A DNA stretch of 64,000 bases from the NCBI GenBank assembly GCA_963756895.1, contig CAVWPI010000011.1, forward strand, positions 620,001 through 684,000. The letters run 5' to 3'. The number at the start of each line of letters is the position of its first letter. The first letter of the stretch is position 1. Made by a program: the position numbers and the translations under genes. Under the pieces are notes generated by a model. The model was not told the DNA's origin. It made no database searches and saw nothing but the letters and a program-made list of their open reading frames with translations. Shown here piece by piece: positions 57,870-64,000 of this stretch. This DNA is from DASUAS01 sp963756895 (GTDB taxonomy: Bacteria > Actinomycetota > Acidimicrobiia > IMCC26256 > DASPTH01).

Positions 57870-58017
57870 CCCACATGCCCACTCCGGGGCCGTAGTCGGC
57901 ATGCACGTCATCGGTGAAGCAGGTCCGGAACAGCGGCCAGTTCCTGGTGTCGATCCCCGTGGCGTACCGGACGAGCACGTCGGTGATCAGGTCGTGGTCC
58001 GAGCGAGGAACGGTCAT
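57870..58017 (-). pseudogene. 5' fragment of a SnoaL-like gene
   Basis: The ATG at 58017 overlaps the solute-binding protein's restored stop by ATGA. The first 49 residues (DLITDVLVRYATGIDTRNW, FRTCFTDDVHADYGPGVGMW) are the usual N-terminal third of a SnoaL_4 protein. After about 57870 the protein signal ends and the P450 3' region begins; as read, translation would stop inside the P450 gene at 57814. The rest of the domain is missing. The boundary is approximate. Confidence 0.6.
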
Positions 58018-59337
58018 CCAGCCGCCGTCGCCTCGACCGTCGTGTAGTCGGACTTCGTGCAGTCGAACGTCCCCTTCTTGGTGGGATGGATCCGCGTGTA
58101 CTTGCCGTCGTTGTACTCGAGCAGCAGATAGCACGGGCTGCCGGTCTTCGTCCCGATGTCGGCACCGCTCACCATGCCGCCGGCGTTGAACCGACCCGTG
58201 CCCTCGAGGGCCGAGTACAGGTCGCGCCCGCGTGACGTTGACCCCGTTGTCCTTCACAGCCTGCTCGAGCGACTGCTGGAACAGGATCGCTGCCGCCCAC
58301 CCCGACACGCCGAAGCTGTCGACCTTGTCCTTGCCCGTGTACTTCACGTAGTTCGCCAGCATCGTGTTGTTCTTGACCTCTTCGAACGGCAGGAAGGTCA
58401 TGTAGATGGTCTCGCCGTTCATGGTGGAACCGGCGTCGGCCATGCCTTGGTGGTCATAGCAGGTCGTCGGGCAGAGCCACGTCACGTCGTCGGACGCGAT
58501 GCCTTGCAACGCCGCCTCCTGGCGGAGCTGGATCGCGCTGTTCAACGACATCGTGAGGTAGGAGAAGTTCGAGCCCTTGGCCTTCATCTCCTGGACGACG
58601 GGCGTGAACGCACTCTGAGGGTCGCGACTCGACAGCGAAACCTCGGCGTCGGGCTTCACGCCCGCCTTCTTCACCAAGAGCATGTTCGCCTCGCCGGATC
58701 GGCGCGCGTCGGGCGTGTCGTTCGACGTGAGGAGCGCTCCGTGCGCGCCGCCCTTCGTGTGGTCCTGGACGTACTTGAACGCTCCCATGGTGCCTTGGTA
58801 GATCACCGGGTCCTGCCCGACCGTGTCGCACTGCACCTGCGGGGCGTTGGGCGAGAACGTGCCGGGCGAACACGCCTCGGTCAGGCTCGTGATCAGGCCG
58901 CCGATGTCGGGGATGCCAGTGGCCTGGCCCTTGCTGTCCTTGCAGTTGACGATGTCGTCGATCTGCGTGACGAACAGTGCGGTGGTGCCGACGAGCGCGA
59001 AGTCCTTCTCGCACGCCTCGATGAACGCGTTGCGCGTCTCGTTGGCGTTGAGCTTGGAGTCGTAGACGTCGACGACGAGCTTCCGGCCGGCGATGCCGCC
59101 GTTCGCGTTGATGTACTTCGCCGCGCCCTGCACCGCGTCGGCGGCGCCCTTGAAGATGCCCGGGACGAAGGGATTGTCGTTGTCGGCGACCACCCCGATG
59201 CGGATCTCGGTCGCCGTGACCCCCACCTCGCTGGCGGTTGGCTTGTCCGACTGCGCCGACGCCGTGAACGCGGTGCCGAGCACGAATGTGGCGGTCACGA
59301 GCGCGACGACTCCCACCACGCACCGGTGCTTCCTCAC
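58014..59337 (-). CDS. ABC transporter solute-binding protein (branched-chain amino acid/Peripla_BP_6 type), one frame break
   Basis: About 440 residues from GTG 59337, GGGGGAAA upstream. The signal peptide VVGVVALVTATFVLGTAFTASA ends at AQS. The mature part has EIRIGVVADNDNPFVPGIFK, KYINANGGIAGRKLVVDVYD and VGTTALFVTQIDD, the Leu/Ile/Val-binding fold. A break near 58235 joins NGVNVT to the frame ending TKSDYTTVEATAAG with stop at 58014. No permease or ATPase is in the window. It likely presents a substrate related to the surrounding pathway. Confidence 0.83.
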
Positions 59338-59426
59338 GATTTCCCCCTTGGCAAGTCCCGAGAACGCCATTCCACTACAGCGGATATCGAATGTCCAGTG
59401 AGGTGCGGCCTGGCGGGTCGCGGAGG

Positions 59427-60191
59427 TCAGATGCTCATGAAGTGGCCGCCGTCGATGCCGAGGGTCTGGCCGGTGACGAACCGCGCGTCTGGACCCACCA
59501 GGAACGCGACCGCGACGCCGACGTCGGTCTCGGGGTCGCCGACCCGGCCCAGTGGCACCCGTCGGCTCAGCCGCTCCTCCATCGCGGGGTCGGCCGCGAT
59601 GGCGTGCTCCATCGCCGGCGAGAACGCCAGCGGTGACACGACGTTCACGGTCACGCCCTCGGGTGCCCACTCGCGCGCCAAGCTCTTGGCGAAGCCTCGG
59701 AGAGCACCCTTCACCGTGGCGTAGAGCGGCAGGGTGGCGCTGCCCTCGATGCCGGCGGGTGACGTCATGACGAGCAGCGTGCCGCCGGAAGCGCGGAGGG
59801 CGTCGAGCGATGCGATCGCGCAGTGGTATGCCCCACGCAGCGACACGGAGACGTGGTCGTCGAACCGCGCTTGATCGACGTCTTCGAGTCGGTGGGGCTG
59901 GCTGGACTGGTTGCTCGTGGCGTTGTGCACGACCGCGTGGACCGCGCCGGTGCGCGCGACGGCGCCGCGTATGGTGCGCGCGACCGACGCCAGGTCGGTG
60001 ACGTCGCACTGCGCCCAGCTCGCGGCGTGGCCGCGCGCCTCGATCGTCTCGACCAGCTCGAGTCCGTTGTCGCGCCGCGAGGCGACGACGACGTGCCCAC
60101 CCGCGGCCGCGCACGCGAGCGCGATGCCACGACCGACGCCCGCCGCACCACCGGTCACCACGACCGTGCGGCCGTCGAGCGACCCGCTCAC
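59427..60191 (-). CDS. SDR-family oxidoreductase (active partner of a tandem pair)
   Basis: 254 residues, intact, from GTG 60191. VVVTGGAAGVGRGIALACA is the cofactor motif. The usual NNAG reads HNATSN, catalytic Ser sits in LVMTSPAGIEG and YxxxK in LYATVKGALRGFAKSL. The end RFVTGQTLGIDGGHFMSI is standard. GTGA overlap ties it to the degenerate SDR just upstream, so the two are made together and may form a heteromer. Confidence 0.87.
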   Translation of the reverse strand: MSGSLDGRTVVVTGGAAGVGRGIALACAAAGGHVVVASRRDNGLELVETIEARGHAASWAQCDVTDLASVARTIRGAVARTGAVHAVVHNATSNQSSQPHRLEDVDQARFDDHVSVSLRGAYHCAIASLDALRASGGTLLVMTSPAGIEGSATLPLYATVKGALRGFAKSLAREWAPEGVTVNVVSPLAFSPAMEHAIAADPAMEERLSRRVPLGRVGDPETDVGVAVAFLVGPDARFVTGQTLGIDGGHFMSI

Positions 60192-60865
60192 GGGGCCATC
60201 ACCGCACCCCCGTCGACCAGCAGGGTCGCGCCGCTGATCCCCGCCGCGCCCGCTCCGCAGAGGAACTCGACCGCCCCGGCCACGTCGTCGATCGGATCGG
60301 GGCGTGCGAGGGCCGCGGGAGGAAGGAAGGTGGTGAGGCCGGCGTGCGCCGGCGCGAGCAGCTCGAGGGGCACGGAGACGCAGTTCACCGAGATGCCGAC
60401 CGCACCCCACTGCCGCGCCGCCGACTTCGCCAGCGCCCGGACGCCTTCGACCGCGGCGATCAGCGGCACCGCGCCTGCGGCGCCGCTCACACCCGCGGTG
60501 GCCGTGATCATCACGATGCGTCCGCCGTCGCTCCGCGACAGCACCGCGTGTGCAGCCTGGAGCGTGGTCAGCGCTCGCCACACCACTCGTTCGCACCCGG
60601 CATCCCACGCGGCGGCGTCGGTCGACGCGAGTGGACCACTCGCGAGCGTGTCGTCGCCGCAGACGTGGACGACCGATGCGATGTCGGCGACGGCCTCGAG
60701 TGCCCTGATCACCGCAGCCGGGTCGTCCGCGGCCGGGACCGACACCACGGATGGGTCCCCGCGGTTGTCCATCGTCTCGACCAGCGCGGGGCCGAGGCCG
60801 GCGACACCGGCCACCACGGCCGTGACCGGGTCGGTCGCTGCTCGGGGCGTCATCCTGCGCAGCAT
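60188..60865 (-). CDS. Degenerate SDR-like protein lacking catalytic residues
   Basis: 225 residues from ATG 60865 or 222 from ATG 60853. The fold is that of an SDR: RIVMITATAGVSGAAGAVPL, ALAKSAARQWGAVGISVNCV and the classic end GISGATLLVDGGAVM. But the cofactor loop TGxxxGxG is reduced to VAGVAGLGPAL, NNAG reads VCGDD, and the YxxxK helix reads LIAAVEGVRAL, without Tyr or Lys. It should not catalyse the usual reaction. Overlap with a complete SDR suggests a structural or regulatory subunit. Confidence 0.75.
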   Translation of the reverse strand: MLRRMTPRAATDPVTAVVAGVAGLGPALVETMDNRGDPSVVSVPAADDPAAVIRALEAVADIASVVHVCGDDTLASGPLASTDAAAWDAGCERVVWRALTTLQAAHAVLSRSDGGRIVMITATAGVSGAAGAVPLIAAVEGVRALAKSAARQWGAVGISVNCVSVPLELLAPAHAGLTTFLPPAALARPDPIDDVAGAVEFLCGAGAAGISGATLLVDGGAVMAP

Positions 60866-60944
60866 GGCACAGGGTTCTCGCAGCTCGGTAGCGTGCTGAT
60901 CGAACCACGAGAGCGGGTGCCGCGAGGTGCGAGAAGGGCGTGCG

Positions 60945-61090
60945 ATGGCGAGTCGAACACCCCGTGACCGCGCCGCGCCGAGCGCTGAAGAAGAGCAGTG
61001 GTTCCTTCGCGCGGCGATGAAGCTGCTGCAGGAGTCCGGCGGCCTGCAGTTCACCGTGCAGGACGTCGTCGACTCGGCGGTCCGCTCGCC
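60945..61090 (+). pseudogene. 5' fragment of a TetR-family regulator gene
   Basis: ATG 60945 opens ASRTPRDRAAPSAEEEQWFL, RAAMKLLQESGGLQFTVQDV and VDSA, the first two helices of a TetR DNA-binding domain. The third helix (TFYxHF) and all later parts are missing; as read, it ends with TAG at 61119. SDR sequence appears within 20-40 bases. The gene diverges from the degenerate SDR gene, the usual place for its regulator. Confidence 0.55.
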
Positions 61091-61095
61091 GAACC

Positions 61096-61949
61096 GAGCT
61101 GCGACACGTCGCAGGGAGTAGGGGGAAACATCGGTGGTGCGGTCGCCGTCACCGCGCGCACGCACCGCGCCGGTGACGGCGACTACGAGGGATCGCTGGA
61201 GGAGACCGTCGACGGCATCCGCGCCGCCGGCGGCCGGGCAACAGCGATCGTCGCCGACCTCTCCGATGTCGAGGGCGATCGCGCCGCGATCGTGCAAGCC
61301 GCGCGCGACGAGTTCGACGCGCCGGTCGAGATCCTCGTGAACAACGCCGCGGCTGCGCGTCACTTCGAGCTGCGCTTCGAGGGCATGCACGCGGCGGCGT
61401 TCCGCGAGCAGGTCGAGGTGAACGTCTGGGCGGCGTGGGACCTCATGCTCGCCGCGCTCCCGGGCATGCGCGAGCTCGGACGCGGCTGGGTGCTCAACAT
61501 CTCGTCGCAGGGCGCGGCACCCAAGGTTGGTCCGCCCTATCGGGCGATCCCGATGGTCGGCGCGCAGTGCTTGTACGGGAGCACGAAGGCGATGCTCGAC
61601 CGCTTCACCACCGGCGCGGCGATGGAGCTGCACGACGACGGCATCGCGGTGAACACGCTGGCGCCCGAGGGCGCCGTCGCCACCGAGAACGCCAAGACGG
61701 TGGCCGGCGTGCGCGACGACTGGTCGGAACCGATGGAGACGATGGCGGAAGCCGCGCTGGCGCTGTGCAGTGGCGACCCGCGAGCTCACGGGTCGGGTCG
61801 CGTCGAGCCTCTCGTTCGTGGTCGACCACCGGCGACCGGTTCGAACCCTCGACGGGCGCACCCTCGTGGACGGATGGCAGCCCGACGAGATCGACCCGGG
61901 CCGCCTGGTGCGCCCGTACCTCACGGCCTTCGCTGGGCCGACGGTGTGA
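61096..61949 (+). CDS. SDR-family oxidoreductase, start missing and one frame break
   Basis: About 285 residues remain. The first SDR-like words are SQGVGGNI (end of the cofactor loop), then AVAVTARTHRAGDGDYEGSL with an apparent loss of about 8-10 residues between. EILVNNAAAAR, VLNISSQGAA and YGSTKAMLDRF complete the active site. A break near 61781 (repair CCGCGCGAG) gives ELTGRVASSLSFV and a stop at 61947. It lacks its first 20 or so residues and has no clear start. It sits directly after the TetR fragment. Confidence 0.65.
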
Positions 61950-61952
61950 GAA

Positions 61953-61981
61953 TTGGGTTTCCGGTGACAGCGAACTAGCTT
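61953..61981 (+). promoter_or_regulatory. Possible promoter for the amidohydrolase gene
   Basis: TTGGGT and TAGCTT are separated by 17 bases and lie 36 bases before the GTG start. Matches to sigma-A boxes are only partial (TTG of the first, TA...T of the second), so this is a weak call. Confidence 0.22.
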
Positions 61982-62017
61982 GTCGCGAGCCAGGCAAACG
62001 GCGCAGGGGGACGTGCA

Positions 62018-63118
62018 GTGACCGCTACCGAGCTCATCTCGTCGGACTCGCACGTGCAGGTCGGGCACGACGCGATCAAGGCCCACCTCGCGACGAAGTA
62101 CCACGACGAGTACGACCGCGCGGTCGAAGGGTTCATGCAGCGCATGATGGGTGGGGCCGGGGCGGCGAACCAGGCGTGGGCGACCAAGCGCCAGCGCAAG
62201 GAGGGCCCGAACCCGAAGCGGTTCAAGAACAACGCGCGTCCCGGGTACCACGACGGCGCGGCGCGCCTCGTCGACATGGACCTCGACGGCGTGCAGACGG
62301 AAGTCATCTACAGCGAGCTGAGCTTCTTCCGCTACTGGGGCGACCTCGAGGAGAGCCAGCACGACACGACGATCGCGTTCAACGAGGTACTGCGCGACTT
62401 CGCGTCGCCGGATCCGGCGCGCCTGGTGGTGTCGTACCAGATCCCGATCCAGGACATCGACGGCGCGATCGCCGAGGTGAAGCGGGTCGCGAGCCTCGGC
62501 GCGAAGTCGCTGCAGCTACCGGTGTTCCCGCCCGAGCTCGGCCTTCCGGACTACTACCACGAGCGCTACGACCCGTTGCTCGCGCTCATCCAGGAGACCG
62601 GCCTGCCGATCTGCTGCCACATCGGGCTGAACACGGGCCTCGACGACCTCGTGCAGCGCGACCCGACTCCGGGCAGCGCCATCATGGTGCCGATGGCGAT
62701 GCTGAGCACCGGTGAGGCGCTCGGGATGTGGATCATGGGCGGGGTGCTCGAGCGCTTCCCCGACCTCAAGCTCGTGTTCGTCGAGCCGGGCGTCGGTTGG
62801 ATCGCGTGGTGGCTCAACCTGGTCGACGACATGGTGCTGCGCCAGGACTACGAGCTCCCCGATCTGAAGGAGCTCCCGAGCCACTACTTCCACAAGAACG
62901 TGTTCATCACGTTCATCGACGAGGCGGAAGCACTCTCGTTCGAGCCGTTCCGCAACCGGATCGGGGTCGAGAACATCATGTGGTCGAGCGACTACCCGCA
63001 CCCGGTCTCGAGCTTTCCCAACTCGCGGACCGTCGCCGCCGAGTGCGTCGCCGCGCTCCCGGAGCGCGAGCGCGCGCTGATCACGTCGTGGAACGCCAAG
63101 CGGGTCTGGAACCTCTGA
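62018..63118 (+). CDS. Amidohydrolase family 2 (ACMSD-like) protein
   Basis: 366 residues, intact, from GTG 62018 with GGGGGACG upstream. ISSDSHVQVGHDAI is the N-terminal metal motif (Asp-Ser-His), CCHIGLNTG gives the barrel histidine and MWSSDYPHPVSSFPNS the last Asp. The insert around QRKEGPNPKRFKNNARPGYH is long compared with the other two copies. It has its own short upstream region. Metal-dependent hydrolysis or decarboxylation is expected; substrate unknown. Confidence 0.88.
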   Translation: MTATELISSDSHVQVGHDAIKAHLATKYHDEYDRAVEGFMQRMMGGAGAANQAWATKRQRKEGPNPKRFKNNARPGYHDGAARLVDMDLDGVQTEVIYSELSFFRYWGDLEESQHDTTIAFNEVLRDFASPDPARLVVSYQIPIQDIDGAIAEVKRVASLGAKSLQLPVFPPELGLPDYYHERYDPLLALIQETGLPICCHIGLNTGLDDLVQRDPTPGSAIMVPMAMLSTGEALGMWIMGGVLERFPDLKLVFVEPGVGWIAWWLNLVDDMVLRQDYELPDLKELPSHYFHKNVFITFIDEAEALSFEPFRNRIGVENIMWSSDYPHPVSSFPNSRTVAAECVAALPERERALITSWNAKRVWNL

Positions 63119-63167
63119 CGCGGACGACGTGCAAGCGGAGCGCGGTCCTCGCCCTCGAGTGACCCGT

Positions 63168-63503
63168 TCACGTCGGATCGACGTTCGGCATGTTCGGTAG
63201 GGCTCGGTGCGGGAGCTGGTTCTTGCGCACCTCGAAGGGTCGGATCAGGACTTCGCGGTACACGCCGCCGAGGTGATACGGCTCGTCGTCGAGCCATCGC
63301 TGGACATGCGCCGCGCTCGGCGCCTCGAACACGTAGATCGATCCACAGATGCTGTCGTCGTCCTCCCGGCGCATGGGGCCGACGAATTGGATGGAGCGGT
63401 CGTCGGCAAGCACGTACTCCAGGTGCTGGGGCCGCAACGCGCTCCTCCGTGCGACGGAATGCTCCTCGTCGTCGAGCGCGACCACGATGTACAGCGGCAT
63501 CAT
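63168..63503 (-). CDS. YciI-like (YCII family) protein
   Basis: 111 residues. The dimeric ferredoxin-like YCII fold is shown by PLYIVVALDDEEHS at the N-terminus, RPQHLEYVLADDRSIQFVGP in the middle and GSIYVFEAPSAAHVQRWLDD near the end. The His in HLEY and the Asp in LDDEPY are the typical pair. ATG 63503 overlaps the upstream stop (ATGA), so it follows the hotdog gene. Members are often small lyases or accessory proteins for ring chemistry; the role here is unknown. Confidence 0.8.
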   Translation of the reverse strand: MMPLYIVVALDDEEHSVARRSALRPQHLEYVLADDRSIQFVGPMRREDDDSICGSIYVFEAPSAAHVQRWLDDEPYHLGGVYREVLIRPFEVRKNQLPHRALPNMPNVDPT

Positions 63504-64000
63504 CGGGCGCTGAACGCGTCGCTGATCGCGACCAGCGAGGACTCGAGGTCGGTGCCGGGCGGGTCGGGCAGCCGGACGGCCCCGGGGTCGCGTGACGGGA
63601 GGAGGATGGTGGCGGTGCCGGGCGTGGTGACGGTCCCGCGCTGGTTGGTCGCCTGCAGCTGGAGGTCGACCGCGGGGCGGTCGCCGTCGGCGAGGTACTT
63701 GCGGGTGACGGTGCCGGTGAGGTGGTGGACGTCACCGACGTAGTTGAACCCGCGGAACGAGCACTCGAGCTTCCAGAGCCAGGCGTCGTCTCCCATCCAG
63801 TCGGTGCAGAGGTGGATCAGCCAGGTCTCGCGCATGCGGCCGTAGTCGTACGTAGTCGGGTTCCCGGCGTTGCGGGCCCACGCGGGATCCCAGTGCACCC
63901 GTTGCATCACGTCGGGAACGCCCTGGTCGTCACGATGGAAGAACCGCGGGATCCGGCGCCGGTTCGCGACCCCGAGTCCGAGCGGCTTGACGTCGTAGAG
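63500..64000 (-). CDS. MaoC-like hotdog protein, 5' end outside window
   Basis: The C-terminal 166 residues are present and the frame is open to base 64000. The visible part has HWDPAWARNAGNPTTYDYGR, then HLCTDWMGDDAWLWKLECSF, GDVHHLTGTVTRKYLADGD and the closing strand RGTVTTPGTATILLPSRD. This is the C-terminal hotdog of long MaoC-type proteins in which RGTVTTPG-like ends are common. Catalytic Asp-His would lie outside. It is co-transcribed with the YCII gene. Confidence 0.7.
   Translation of the reverse strand, partial: LYDVKPLGLGVANRRRIPRFFHRDDQGVPDVMQRVHWDPAWARNAGNPTTYDYGRMRETWLIHLCTDWMGDDAWLWKLECSFRGFNYVGDVHHLTGTVTRKYLADGDRPAVDLQLQATNQRGTVTTPGTATILLPSRDPGAVRLPDPPGTDLESSLVAISDAFSAR

Noticed and set aside
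61838..61848. GGTTCGAACCC, like the T-arm of a tRNA
   Set aside because: It lies inside the SDR reading frame and no acceptor, D or anticodon stem can be built around it.

Overview
The window reads as chromosome from a high-GC actinobacterium. The evidence is the base composition and GC-rich third codon positions, a 174-residue bacterial proteasome activator (Bpa), a four-domain 2-oxoglutarate decarboxylase (KGD), a type II DAHP synthase, F420-type proteins (DDN-like reductase, luciferase-like oxidoreductase), a DinB/mycothiol-type protein and RskA-type anti-sigma factors. The gene mix (many amidohydrolases, SDRs, P450s, CaiB, DUF35 plus thiolase) fits an uncultured Acidimicrobiia-like lineage, but that placement is inference. 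No rRNA, tRNA, CRISPR array, transposase, integrase or phage gene was seen.

Layout. 0-0.4 kb: edge-truncated membrane-anchored protein. 0.5-3.9 kb: two TetR regulators, an amidohydrolase and a crotonase-like protein. 3.9-13.0 kb (minus): a long run with an NTF2-like protein, a two-domain CaiB CoA-transferase, a DUF35 OB-fold protein, a thiolase, an amidohydrolase, two small membrane proteins, a phosphotransferase and a glycosyltransferase-like membrane protein. 13.1-16.5 kb (plus): a DDN-like reductase, an unknown protein, a 3-alpha-hydroxysteroid-dehydrogenase-like SDR, a SnoaL-like protein and an alpha/beta hydrolase. 16.5-25.9 kb: a sigma/membrane-protein pair and assorted small enzymes, then a P450 and a secreted esterase. 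25.9-31.6 kb: housekeeping genes kgd, DAHP synthase and bpa. 31.7-34.5 kb: a cyclase/STAND-ATPase regulator. 34.5-38.6 kb: a cupredoxin and membrane protein divergent from sigma factor, anti-sigma factor and two exported ferritin-like proteins. 38.7-64 kb: dense catabolic genes, including AKR, ALDH, two intact-length P450s, D-aminoacylase-like, MaoC pair, three DapB-like paralogues, ADH, LLM oxidoreductase, seven SDRs, a second DUF35-thiolase pair, an ABC solute-binding protein and a third amidohydrolase.

Functionally, the flanks look like a pathway for a hydrophobic, possibly polycyclic or isoprenoid substrate: P450 hydroxylation, SDR/ADH/ALDH oxidation, CoA transfer, MaoC or crotonase hydration, then thiolase/DUF35 cleavage. 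Acyl-CoA dehydrogenases are not in the window. Many neighbours share 4-base start/stop overlaps (ATGA or GTGA), which supports operons.

Sequence quality is central to reading this window. More than thirty genes or gene parts are out of frame although the protein signal continues across the break. In about twenty cases that I rebuilt by hand, adding back one GC dinucleotide inside a GCGC/CGCG tract restores the conserved frame. I therefore annotate these as genes with sequence-level frame breaks, not as pseudogenes. Separately, four places (about 42.7, 46.19, 57.87 and 61.1 kb) join truncated genes as if larger pieces were missing.
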